Positions 1 through 6,654 are shown, counted from the first letter of the stretch. The stretch is DNA of 16,435 bases from an uncultured Oscillospiraceae bacterium (GCA_905234005.1 CAJOFW010000013.1:1-16435); one strand, 5' to 3'. Program-made: numbers and translations. Notes: generated from the letters alone by a model not told the origin.

Positions 1-65
1 GCCTCGTTCGCGACGGTGCGCCGCTTGATGAGGCGGGATACCTTCAGATACTTGTCAAGACGCAT
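1..65 (-). CDS. rqcP: RqcP-type S4-domain RNA-binding protein (5' part only)
   Basis: Only the first 21 complete codons lie in the window; the gene runs off the left edge. The translated start, MRLDKYLKVSRLIKRRTVAN, is the characteristic N-terminus of the small S4-domain protein RqcP (formerly YabO). In the known family this protein binds 50S subunits and works with RqcH in C-terminal alanine tailing of stalled nascent chains. The ATG at 65-63 has a strong Shine-Dalgarno (GGAAAGGAG at 72-80, minus strand) about 6 nt upstream. It follows hup and the mazG/flippase genes on the same strand, as in many Clostridia. An intrinsic terminator ends only a few bases before its ribosome binding site, so transcription must come from read-through or from a promoter inside hup. 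The family call is firm; the rest of the protein is unseen. Confidence 0.85.
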   Translation of the reverse strand, partial: MRLDKYLKVSRLIKRRTVANE

Positions 66-82
66 ACTGCGCTCCTTTCCTG

Positions 83-116
83 AAAAAAAGCATAAGGCGC
101 GGAGCGTCCGCGCCTT
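83..116 (-). terminator. Intrinsic terminator between hup and rqcP
   Basis: A perfect 10-bp inverted repeat (AAGGCGCGGA at 94-103 and TCCGCGCCTT at 107-116, 3-nt loop) is followed on the minus strand, after four bases, by a run of seven T (A run at 83-89). It lies just after the hup stop and immediately before the rqcP ribosome binding site, so it should end or attenuate the hup transcript. Confidence 0.85.
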
Positions 117-134
117 AAAGATCCGTGGGAAATG

Positions 135-410
135 TCACCGGGCGACGGCGTCCTTGAGCGCCTTGCCGGCCTTGAACTGGGGAGCCTTCGAAGCGGGGAT
201 CTCGATCTCCTCCTTCGTCTGGGGGTTGCGGCCGACACGGGCGGCGCGAACCTTGACGTCGAACGCGCCGAAGCCGACGAGCTGCACCTTGTCGCCCGCC
301 ACGAGCGCCTCGGTGATCGTATCGAGCGCGGCGTTGACCGCCTTCTCGCAATCCTTCTTGGACAGGCCGGCCTTCTCGGCGGCAGCCGCGATGAGTTCTG
401 CTTTATTCAT
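135..410 (-). CDS. hup: HU family DNA-binding protein
   Basis: This 91-residue protein has the normal length and sequence of HU, the dimeric nucleoid protein that bends DNA without strong sequence preference. The N-terminal helices read MNKAELIAAAAEKAGLSKKD. The beta-saddle reads VQLVGFGAFDVKVRAARVGR, followed by the DNA-intercalating arm signature GRNPQTKEEIEIPASKAPQFKAGKALKDAV, which includes the conserved R-N-P. The ATG at 410 has a near-perfect AGGAGG about 7 nt upstream. A GC-rich 6-bp hairpin (430-446) sits just before the ribosome binding site. I could not identify a convincing promoter in the 116-nt gap to mazG. A strong terminator follows the gene. Confidence 0.97.
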   Translation of the reverse strand: MNKAELIAAAAEKAGLSKKDCEKAVNAALDTITEALVAGDKVQLVGFGAFDVKVRAARVGRNPQTKEEIEIPASKAPQFKAGKALKDAVAR

Positions 411-526
411 GTGTAATCCTCCTGTTAGTCGGCGGACGCGCCGCCGCTTTTGTAGATTGGTTTTACGCGTCGGGCTTGCAGGTTCGTTTCCCTGTTGGGG
501 CGGGGTCTGTGCGTGCTTACGGCGGT

Positions 527-1298
527 TTACGACCCGGCAAGGTCACGCTTGGCCGTCTGCCAGAGCGTCTCCTGCTCGTCCAGCGACAGCGCGGGGAGGC
601 TCTTTCCCTCGCCCTCCGCCAGCTCCTCCATCCGCGTATACCGCGCTATGAAGCGGTCGCTCGAGGCGTTCAGCGCCTTCTCCGGGTCGACGTCGAGAAG
701 CCGCGCCAGATTGACGGCGGCGGCGAGCACGTCGCCAAGCTCGTCCTCGACGCCCGAGCCTGCGGCGATGGCGTCGTCCAGCTCCTTCAGCTCCTCGGTA
801 AGCTTCTCACGGGCGCCGCGCCAGTCGGGCCAGTCAAAGCCGTCCTTCCGGGCCTTGGACTGGATCTTCTCCGCACGCCAGAGCGCCGGGAGCGCGTCGG
901 CCACGTCCGCCATGGCGCGGGAGGTGCTCTTCTGCTTTTTCTCCTCGCGCTTGACCGCGTCCCAGGTGGCGAGCACGGCGTCCGGCGTGTCGGCGGACGC
1001 GTCCCCGAATACGTGGGGGTGGCGGCGGATCGTCGAAGCTGAACCCGCCGATCTCCTCCTCCATGCGGGCGTGGAACAGCACCTGCATCTGCAGGTCGCC
1101 AAGCTCCTCGCGGAGGTTCTCCATGTCGGCGTGGTCGATCGCTGTAACGGCCTCGTAGGCCTCCTCCAGCATATTGCGGCGGATGCTCTCGTGCGTCTGT
1201 ACGCGATCCCAGGGACAGCCGCCCTCGCCGCGCAGCAGCTCCATAATACGGCGGAAGTCCTGAATGTCATACCGCGCTTTGTATTGGAAATTTACCAT
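527..1298 (-). pseudogene. mazG: MazG nucleoside triphosphate pyrophosphohydrolase, frameshifted with a small internal deletion
   Basis: MazG hydrolyses NTPs/dNTPs to NMP and pyrophosphate as housecleaning. Two frames together spell a full-length protein. The first 90 codons (ATG at 1298) contain GGCPWDRVQTHESIRRNMLE and the metal-binding pair EEAYE...REELGD. The remaining 167 codons, in another frame down to the TAA at 527, contain IRRHPHVFGD, the second EELKE...EDELGD and a typical C-terminus. The switch occurs near 1028-1034. Compared with E. coli MazG, about nine residues that normally join FDFND to RRHPHVF are missing. The lesion is therefore best explained by loss of about 29 nt rather than one miscalled base. 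Translation from 1298 runs into an unrelated proline/arginine-rich frame, so only the first MazG repeat would be made intact. It lies between an SpoVB-like gene and hup, the usual mazG position. Confidence 0.8.
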
Positions 1299-1319
1299 AG
1301 TTTCACTCTCTCTGCAATA

Positions 1320-1348
1320 GTTAAATTCAAAAATCCCATCTAAATCAA
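1320..1348 (-). promoter_or_regulatory. Candidate promoter for mazG
   Basis: On the minus strand TTGATT (1343-1348) and TTTAAC (1320-1325) are separated by 17 nt in an AT-rich gap between the flippase stop and the mazG start. Each hexamer matches the sigma-A consensus at only four positions or slightly better. The -35 overlaps the flippase stop codon. Confidence 0.4.
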
Positions 1349-2952
1349 GGTTTTTTGTGCAGAATATGGAGGATTCCGGCATACTTTTCCCCGTTCGGGA
1401 TGAGCTTCATATCCTCCAGCGTGATCGCCCGCAGGGCGATGACCATGACCGCGTACACGACGACGCCCGTGAGCACCGCCGCGCCGAACGCGATGTAAAG
1501 ACCGAGCCGTCCGCCGTCCGCGACGTGGAGCTGCGCGCTCAGAAGCGACCACACGGCCCAGGCCGCGACGCCCATGGCGGCGGCGCTGACGCCCGCCCGC
1601 CCGAAGATGCGGCCGAGGTTCATGGGCCGCGCCATGTTCTTCGCGATGAAGATGAGGTTCGTCGTCAGCATGACGAGGTAGCAGCTCAGCGTGCCGAGCG
1701 GCGCGCCGTAGATGTTGATGGCGGGGTTGCCGACGAGGACGTATGTCACGGTGGCCTTTGTGATGAGGCCGAGGACGCTCGCGACGAGGGGCAGGCGCTC
1801 GTTGCCGTTCGCGGGCAGGATGGAGTTTGCCATGAGGCTCATCGTCATGAAGTAGCACACGATGCCAAGCTCCATGAGCAGCACGCCGCCCTGGCTGGCG
1901 CTGCCGGGATACAGCACCTGCATACAGGGCTTCGCGAGCACGGCCATGCCGACGCCCATGGGCAGGCAGAGGATCGTGCACATACGCATCGAGCTTTCGG
2001 CCACGTCGCAGGCGCCGATCCGGTCGCCGTGGCGGTGATCACGGCGCTGGAACGGGATGACGAACGCGGCGGGGACGTTGTAGATCGTCATCGCCTTCGC
2101 GTAGGAGCCGTTGAGCGTATACGCGGCGGCGGCGGTATAGCCCGCGCCGTTCTGGAGCTGGTTGAGCGTGACCATCGAGTCCGTGAGCTGGATGAGGCTC
2201 ATGATCGAGGTGGAGATCGTGATGGGCACGCCGATCTTGAGAAGCTGCCAGAGGATGCTCTTCGCGCTGTCGGGCGTGTCGCTCTCCGGCGTGACGGGGG
2301 GATTGACGACGTATTTGCGCCGCACCGCGATCTGCATATACAGCATGGCGGCGAGGGAGCTGACCGTCGTGCCGAGGATCGCGCCGGCGGCGCAGATCTC
2401 AACGCTCCTGCCCATGCGGTGCAGAATGCCCGCCGCCGCGAGGCCGACGACGACCTTCACGCCGGTCTCGACGATCTGGGACAGCGTCGTCGGGATCATG
2501 TCGGCGTGGCCCTGCGCGTAGCCGCGGTAGGCCGCCGCGACGCACACGAGCAGCACCGACGGGGCCATGACGAATATGCACCGCGTGGCCTGGATGTCGC
2601 CGACGAACGCGGCGAGTCCGGCCGGGAAGACCATCATCACGACCGTCCCGAACAGGCCGAGGCCGAGGAAGGCGTACAGGCCGACGCGGAATACGCGTTT
2701 GACCTGCTGCTCACGGCCGAGGGCGTCCGCCTCGGAGATCAGCCGGCTCAGGGCGACCGGGACGCCGGCCGTGGCGATCGTGAGGAAGACGTTGTAGATT
2801 TTGTACGTGACGTCGAAGTGGTTGAAGCCGTCGTCGTCGAGGATGTTGCCGAGCGGAATCTTATAGAAGGCGCCGAGGATCTTGATGACGATGATGCCGA
2901 TCGTGTAGATCATCGCGCCGTGCAAAAAGTTTTGGCCTTTTTTGTCAGACAT
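1345..2952 (-). CDS. SpoVB/MurJ-like polysaccharide (lipid-linked sugar) flippase
   Basis: This 535-residue polytopic membrane protein belongs to the polysaccharide biosynthesis/MATE-like (MOP superfamily) flippases related to SpoVB, YtgP and MurJ. In known members these export lipid-linked cell-wall or polysaccharide precursors. Visible hallmarks are the N-terminal FLHGAMIYTIGIIVIKILGA, the Y-K-I-Y-N loop and A-T-A-G-V-P-V-A-L-S-R-L, the RGYAQGHADMIPTTLSQIVE helix and a C-terminal LPMGVGMAVLAKP...LYPG block. The ATG at 2952 has AAGGAG 6 nt upstream. Around residues 302-317 the expected hydrophobic helix is replaced by a charged stretch (QRRDHRHGDRIGACDV) and is about six residues short. The +1 frame there reads SAVITATA, so compensating indels are likely. 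Position next to mazG/hup/rqcP matches the spoVB-type locus. Without a lipid substrate assignment I give no symbol. Confidence 0.88.
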   Translation of the reverse strand: MSDKKGQNFLHGAMIYTIGIIVIKILGAFYKIPLGNILDDDGFNHFDVTYKIYNVFLTIATAGVPVALSRLISEADALGREQQVKRVFRVGLYAFLGLGLFGTVVMMVFPAGLAAFVGDIQATRCIFVMAPSVLLVCVAAAYRGYAQGHADMIPTTLSQIVETGVKVVVGLAAAGILHRMGRSVEICAAGAILGTTVSSLAAMLYMQIAVRRKYVVNPPVTPESDTPDSAKSILWQLLKIGVPITISTSIMSLIQLTDSMVTLNQLQNGAGYTAAAAYTLNGSYAKAMTIYNVPAAFVIPFQRRDHRHGDRIGACDVAESSMRMCTILCLPMGVGMAVLAKPCMQVLYPGSASQGGVLLMELGIVCYFMTMSLMANSILPANGNERLPLVASVLGLITKATVTYVLVGNPAINIYGAPLGTLSCYLVMLTTNLIFIAKNMARPMNLGRIFGRAGVSAAAMGVAAWAVWSLLSAQLHVADGGRLGLYIAFGAAVLTGVVVYAVMVIALRAITLEDMKLIPNGEKYAGILHILHKKP

Positions 2953-3019
2953 AGGTGCTCCTTCAAAACGAGGTGATAAATCGCTGCATATCGGGACATT
3001 TTATGGATGCGGCCCCTAT

Positions 3020-3048
3020 AATATAACCGCATTTGAAGGAAAAGTAAA
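3020..3048 (-). promoter_or_regulatory. Candidate promoter for the flippase gene
   Basis: On the minus strand TTTACT (3043-3048) and TATATT (3020-3025) are spaced by 17 nt, in the only AT-rich part of the gap between gap and the flippase gene. The -35 hexamer is part of the T-rich tail of the gap terminator. The leader would be roughly 60 nt. Confidence 0.5.
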
Positions 3049-3070
3049 GAGGGCGGCGTGAGCCGCCCTC
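3038..3070 (-). terminator. Intrinsic terminator of gap
   Basis: A perfect 9-bp GC-rich stem (GAGGGCGGC 3049-3057, GCCGCCCTC 3062-3070, 4-nt loop) is followed on the minus strand by TTTACTTTTCC. It lies 27 nt after the gap stop codon. The interrupted T tract suggests good but not absolute termination. Confidence 0.8.
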
Positions 3071-3097
3071 CTTGTGAGGTGCAATTCTCGGGAAAAA

Positions 3098-4108
3098 TTA
3101 CGCCTTGCGCACGGAGTCGATGTACTTCGTGAGGTCGAGCATCTTGTTCGAATAACCCCACTCGTTGTCGTACCAGGCGACGAGCTTTACGAAGGTGTCG
3201 TTGAGCGCGATGCCGGCCTTGGCGTCGAAAACGCAGGTGTGAGCCTCGGTGCGGAAGTCCTGGGAGACGCACTCCTCGTCGCAGTAGAGGATCTGGTCGG
3301 CCATCGGGCCGGCGGCGGCGGCCTTGACGGCGGCGCAGATTTCGTCATAGGTGGCGGGCTTCGCGAGCTTGCAGGTCAGGTCCACGACGGACACGTCGCC
3401 GCAGGGAACACGCATGGCCATGCCGGTGAGCTTGCCCTGCAGCTCGGGGATGACCTTGCCGACGGCCTTCGCCGCGCCGGTGCTGGTGGGGATGATGTTG
3501 TCGAAGCAGGAGCGGGCCAGACGCCAGTTCTTCTTGTTGAAGTTGTCGACGATGTTCTGGCTGGCGGTCGCGGCGTGGATGGTGGTCATGAGACCCTCGA
3601 CGATGCCGAAGTTGTCGTTGATGACCTTCGCGAGAGGCGCGAGGCAGTTCGTGGTGCAGGAGGCGTTGGAGACGACCTTGAGGTCGGGGGTGTACTTGTC
3701 GTTGTTGACGCCCATGACGAACATGGGAGTGCTGTCCTTGGAGGGGCCGGAGAGGATGACGACCTGCGCGCCGGCGGCCAGGTGATCCTGGACGGACTCG
3801 GTGGTCAGGAACTTGCCGGTGCACTCCATGACGTACTCGGCGCCCAGCTCGCCCCAGGGCAGCTCCGCGGGCTTGCGGGAGTTCAGAAGGGGAACGCGCT
3901 TGCCGTTCACGATGAGGGCGGAGTCGTCATACTCGACGGTTCCGGAGAAACGGCCGTGGACCGTATCGTACTTGAGGGAATGCGCAAGCTGAGCGGGGGT
4001 CTTGTCGGGCGCGTTGACGCCGACGAACTCCACGTCGCCGCGCTCGCAGCCGGCGCGGAAGGCCAGACGGCCGATGCGGCCGAATCCGTTGACACCGATC
4101 TTAACCAT
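3098..4108 (-). CDS. gap: Type I glyceraldehyde-3-phosphate dehydrogenase
   Basis: This 336-residue enzyme converts glyceraldehyde-3-phosphate, phosphate and NAD+ to 1,3-bisphosphoglycerate in glycolysis. The N-terminal Rossmann motif is VKIGVNGFGRIGR. The catalytic cysteine is residue 151 in SNASCTTNCLAPLAKV, and the partner histidine is in TTIHAATASQ. The C-terminus keeps WYDNEWGYSNKMLDL. I chose the ATG at 4108 rather than an in-frame ATG five codons upstream, because it begins exactly at the Rossmann strand and has GGAGG 8 nt upstream. The gene is monocistronic: it has its own consensus promoter about 100 nt upstream and a terminator directly after. It is divergent from a kinase-like gene. 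No oddities are seen in the active site. Confidence 0.98.
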   Translation of the reverse strand: MVKIGVNGFGRIGRLAFRAGCERGDVEFVGVNAPDKTPAQLAHSLKYDTVHGRFSGTVEYDDSALIVNGKRVPLLNSRKPAELPWGELGAEYVMECTGKFLTTESVQDHLAAGAQVVILSGPSKDSTPMFVMGVNNDKYTPDLKVVSNASCTTNCLAPLAKVINDNFGIVEGLMTTIHAATASQNIVDNFNKKNWRLARSCFDNIIPTSTGAAKAVGKVIPELQGKLTGMAMRVPCGDVSVVDLTCKLAKPATYDEICAAVKAAAAGPMADQILYCDEECVSQDFRTEAHTCVFDAKAGIALNDTFVKLVAWYDNEWGYSNKMLDLTKYIDSVRKA

Positions 4109-4210
4109 TGTAAATACCTCCAAAAAGTAATTGTAGCTGTTTGAAACGCGGGAAAAGAATGCTTCCCGGCGGATTGCCCGATTTATGACACTGGGCTTCC
4201 GTTCGTGGTT

Positions 4211-4239
4211 ATTTTAGTACCGCAACCCACATTTGTCAA
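4211..4239 (-). promoter_or_regulatory. Consensus sigma-A promoter of gap
   Basis: On the minus strand a perfect TTGACA (4234-4239), a 17-nt spacer and TAAAAT (4211-4216) lie about 100 nt before the gap start. The predicted leader is roughly 95 nt and includes a small 6-bp hairpin at 4149-4168. Confidence 0.88.
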
Positions 4240-4244
4240 CATTT

Positions 4245-4273
4245 TTTCACAGGGGTTGCCCTTTATTGTGAAA
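4245..4273. promoter_or_regulatory. Inverted repeat between divergent promoters, possible operator
   Basis: TTTCACA (4245-4251) and TGTGAAA (4267-4273) form 7-bp arms with a 15-nt centre. The repeat begins just upstream of the gap -35 and covers the -35 and spacer of the divergent kinase-gene promoter. The arms resemble TTGTGAA/TTCACAA half-sites of the redox repressor Rex, known in some bacteria to control gap, but their order and spacing differ from a canonical Rex site. The operator role is inference. Confidence 0.35.
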
Positions 4274-4284
4274 TTTGATATAGT
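4256..4284 (+). promoter_or_regulatory. Candidate promoter of the kinase-like gene
   Basis: TTGCCC (4256-4261), a 17-nt spacer and TATAGT (4279-4284) lie about 90 nt before the ATG at 4375. The -10 matches five of six positions and the -35 four of six. It fires away from the gap promoter. Confidence 0.6.
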
Positions 4285-4374
4285 TTGGTATGCGTTCCGC
4301 CCCGTATTCTGTCGGAACCGGGCAGAAACGCCTCTTCAGAATGAGACAGGCCCTGATTTCATAAAAGAAAGAAC

Positions 4375-4628
4375 ATGGATATGCGTTTTGATTTTCTGAC
4401 CCTCGCCCCCCTGTTTGATCTCAGCCGCGACGCGGGGGCGGCGCCGTCGCGTTCGCGAACCCGGCGGCGGAGCACCTGCTGTCCGTCCGGGCCGGTGACG
4501 CCGCGGCGCGGTATATCCCGGAGCACATCCTCACCGACCCGGCGGAGCGGTTCATCGCCTCGGCCCGGCTCGGCGGACAGAGCGCGGACGTATCCGCCGT
4601 CCGCCTGGACGACGGGCTGCTTCTCACC
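4375..4628 (+). pseudogene. Displaced N-terminal part of the kinase-like gene (1-nt frameshift)
   Basis: The ATG at 4375 (MDMRFDFLTLAPLFDLSRDAG) opens a frame that becomes arginine/serine-rich nonsense after a run of five G at 4434-4438. Adding one G restores the downstream frame, which then reads GAVAFANPAAEHLLSVRAGD, a PAS-like beginning, and continues without a stop into the kinase domain. The complete gene would be 4375-5450, about 358 residues. The upstream promoter and the absence of any start codon between the frameshift and the GTG at 4629 support this reading. The single-base loss in a homopolymer could be a sequencing error or a real mutation. Confidence 0.65.
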
Positions 4629-5450
4629 GTGTCGCGGCGGACGGAGCCGGCCGGCGGGATCGTCGGCCTCTCGGACAGGACGCTCCGGGAGCTGGGAAAC
4701 AACCTCCTCACCACGCGGCTTGCGCTCGACGGTCTTCTAAACGGCGCTCTGATCGAGCGGGACGAGAAGCTCAAAAGCTACGCCGCCGTCCTCTACCAGA
4801 GCTACTACCGCATGAAGCGGCTGCACAGCCACATGAGCCTCGTGCTGAACCTTGAGAACGGAAGGCTTCCGTTTTCGCCGCGTGTGATCGACCTCGGGAC
4901 GCTCTGCGCGGAGCTGTGCGGCACGGTCGACAACCTCGTCGGCGAGCTGGGCGTCACGGTCACGTTCGAGGCGCAGGACGACGGCTGCTTCATAAACGGC
5001 GACGCCCAGCTCCTCGAGACGATGCTCTTAAACCTGCTCGCGAACAGCCTCCAGCACACGGGAGCCGGCGGCGCCGTCCGCATGACGCTCGCCCGCCGGG
5101 GCGACCGCTGCGTCATCGCCGTCGACGACACGGGCGCCGGCGTCCCGACGGAGAGGCTGACGGCGCTTATGCAGGGCGACGCGGCCCGCTCTCTCACCGA
5201 CCCGGGCGGCGCGGGGCTGGGCCTTGCCGTCGTGCGCGGCGTCGCGGAGCGGCACGGCGGGGCGCTGATCGCCGAGAGCCGCGAGGGCGAGGGTACCCGT
5301 CTGCGCGTGTCCCTGCCCGTATCGCAGCCGGGCGACCGGCCGATGCTGCACGATTGCGCCTCCTTCCGCGTCGACGGCCTGAACACCGTGCTCACGGAGC
5401 TGTCCGTCGTGCTCGACAAGAAATTTTATACCAGAAGATCGTTCGATTAA
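4629..5450 (+). CDS. Histidine-kinase-like ATPase lacking the phospho-accepting histidine
   Basis: The intact frame begins with GTG at 4629 and encodes 273 residues. The true gene probably started at 4375 (see frameshift upstream). A helical dimerisation-like region is followed by a clear HATPase_c domain: N box LLNLLANSLQHT, G1 box DDTGAGVP and G2 box GAGLGLAVVRGVAERHGG. Where an active kinase has H-E-L-R-N-P-L, this protein has RELGNNL (Arg at codon 4686-4688), so the usual phosphorylation site is absent. No transmembrane segment is visible and no response regulator gene is nearby. A 40-residue tail ending in LNTVLTELSVVLDKKFYTRRSFD follows the ATPase domain. It may be a degenerate or non-canonical cytosolic sensor; its target is unknown. 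Confidence 0.8.
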   Translation: MSRRTEPAGGIVGLSDRTLRELGNNLLTTRLALDGLLNGALIERDEKLKSYAAVLYQSYYRMKRLHSHMSLVLNLENGRLPFSPRVIDLGTLCAELCGTVDNLVGELGVTVTFEAQDDGCFINGDAQLLETMLLNLLANSLQHTGAGGAVRMTLARRGDRCVIAVDDTGAGVPTERLTALMQGDAARSLTDPGGAGLGLAVVRGVAERHGGALIAESREGEGTRLRVSLPVSQPGDRPMLHDCASFRVDGLNTVLTELSVVLDKKFYTRRSFD

Positions 5451-5560
5451 ACACGGTGATTCCCGCCGCGGGCAGCCATCCCCTCCCGACGCGTTTTTCC
5501 CTTCCCGCCTCACATATTCCGGGGCGCGGGGGGTAAAAATAGGCGCAGGGAGGGATTTTT

Positions 5561-6523
5561 TTGAAAGCAGTGATCCTGTCGGGCGGCGAGGGCACCCGCC
5601 TGCGCACGATATCCATGGGCCTGCCGAAGCCGATGATGCCGATCGTCGGCAAGCCGCTTCTTGAGCGCACCGTCGCGCTTCTGCGGCAAAACGGCTTCGA
5701 CGAGCTGTGCCTCACGCTGCACTACGAGCCGGAGGCGATCCGGTCGCATTTCGGCGGCGGCGAACGCTTCGGCGTGCGCATCGAATACCGGGAGGAGACG
5801 GAGCCGCTCGGCACCGCCGGCGCGGTCAGAAACTGCCTCGACTTCATCGGCGGGGACAGGCGCGTTCTCGTCATGAGCGGGGACAGCGCCTGTGATTTCG
5901 ACCTCGCCGCCCTCGCGGAGGAACACCGGGGCGGCGTGACGATCGCCCTGGCGACGCACGCGGAGCCGCTGCCCTACGGGCTCGTCGTCACGGATCGCTC
6001 CGGCGCGGTCACGGGCTTTGTCGAAAAGCCCGCGTGGGAGCGCGTCGTGACCGACCGGGTGAGCACGGGCATATACGTCCTGTCGCCCGACGTGCTGTCA
6101 CGCGTGCCGGACGGCGTGAAATATGACTTCGCGAAGGATCTTTTCCCGGCGCTGCTGCGGGACGGCGTGACGATGACCGGCGTCGTCATGGACGGGTACT
6201 GGTGCGACATCGGCACGCCCGAGGCGTACTACCGCTGCAACCTCGACGCCCTCGAGGGCAAATACCGCCTGCCCGGGCCGGACGGCGGACAGCGCCGCGT
6301 CATCCCCTGCCGGGATCGGGCGCGTCTCATGCGGGCCGTGAGCGAGCACGTCCTCGAGCTGGGCGCCGATTTCACGGACGGCCTCACACTCACGGACGGT
6401 CACGGCCGCGCCCACCTCGCCCCCGTGGCCGACCGCTGCGCCGTCTCCATCGACGGCGACGGCCCCGCCATCCGGGCGATGGAGCGCCTCGCCCGCCGCC
6501 TCGAGGCGGAGCGTCCCGAATAA
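5561..6523 (+). CDS. Sugar-phosphate nucleotidyltransferase with C-terminal mutase-domain remnant
   Basis: Residues 1-240 form an NTP-transferase domain that makes NDP-sugars from sugar 1-phosphates. The pyrophosphorylase signature reads GGEGTRLRTISMGLPKPMMP. The metal-site region is MSGDSACDFDL, and GFVEKP, STGIYVLSP and YWCDIGTPEAYYRCN follow. The start is TTG at 5561 with AGGGAGGG about 7 nt upstream; MKAVILSGG starts exactly at the family's first strand. Residues about 258-320 (RVIPCRDRARLMRAVSEH, then DGLTLTDGHGRAHLAP) resemble the last domain of a phosphomannomutase/phosphoglucomutase. Many Clostridia encode a fused protein of about 800 residues (nucleotidyltransferase, beta-helix, mutase). 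Here the middle appears to be missing, leaving 320 residues. Substrate (mannose- or glucose-1-phosphate) cannot be fixed from sequence. The gene follows the kinase-like gene by 110 nt. Confidence 0.88.
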   Translation: MKAVILSGGEGTRLRTISMGLPKPMMPIVGKPLLERTVALLRQNGFDELCLTLHYEPEAIRSHFGGGERFGVRIEYREETEPLGTAGAVRNCLDFIGGDRRVLVMSGDSACDFDLAALAEEHRGGVTIALATHAEPLPYGLVVTDRSGAVTGFVEKPAWERVVTDRVSTGIYVLSPDVLSRVPDGVKYDFAKDLFPALLRDGVTMTGVVMDGYWCDIGTPEAYYRCNLDALEGKYRLPGPDGGQRRVIPCRDRARLMRAVSEHVLELGADFTDGLTLTDGHGRAHLAPVADRCAVSIDGDGPAIRAMERLARRLEAERPE

Positions 6524-6548
6524 CGGCGGCGGCGCGGGAACGGGCGTC

Positions 6549-6576
6549 GGACGGCGGGCGTATTTGTCCGCCGTCC
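6549..6576. other. Strong GC hairpin downstream of the nucleotidyltransferase gene
   Basis: GGACGGCGG (6549-6557) pairs with CCGCCGTCC (6568-6576), extended by a C-G and a G-T pair to 11 bp around a 6-nt loop. No T tract follows on either strand, so it is not a classical terminator, though it could slow polymerase or protect the 3' end. The rest of the 237-nt gap (6524-6760) holds a second weak 6-bp hairpin, a possible promoter and the repeat hairpin at 6655-6717. Confidence 0.5.
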
Positions 6577-6639
6577 TGCGCGGCCGTCCGAAAAAATACC
6601 CGCCGGACGCTTGACGGCGCGTAAAAATCGTGCTAATGC

Positions 6640-6649
6640 TATATATAAT
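6640..6649 (+). promoter_or_regulatory. Possible -10 element ahead of the RNA methyltransferase operon
   Basis: TATAAT at 6644-6649 is a perfect -10 hexamer inside TATATATAAT, in an AT-rich island of a very GC-rich region. The nearest -35-like sequence, TTGACG at 6611-6616, is too far for normal spacing, so this is only a candidate. Confidence 0.4.
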
Positions 6650-6654
6650 GCTTT

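Noticed and set aside
430..446. CGGCGG/CCGCCG hairpin before the hup ribosome binding site as a terminator
   Set aside because: On the minus strand no T tract follows; the short T run is on the plus-strand side where no gene needs termination.
1357..2976. Long plus-strand open frame (539 codons) opposite the flippase gene
   Set aside because: It is the antisense shadow of a GC-rich membrane-protein gene; its translation is rich in Arg, Asp and His and matches no fold, whereas the minus strand gives a recognisable flippase.
4089..4116. TTGACA on the plus strand at the start of gap
   Set aside because: The spacing gives only a poor -10 (TAAATA) and it lies in gap codons for VNGFG; more likely coding coincidence.
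3074..4144. Plus-strand open frame (356 codons) opposite gap
   Set aside because: Antisense shadow; the minus strand encodes an unmistakable GAPDH.
4294..4318. GTTCCG/CGGAAC hairpin in the kinase-gene leader as a fourth member of the dispersed repeat
   Set aside because: It shares only GGAACC-like letters, lacks the GTAAC/GAACAGTTAC ends, and the stem is only 6 bp.
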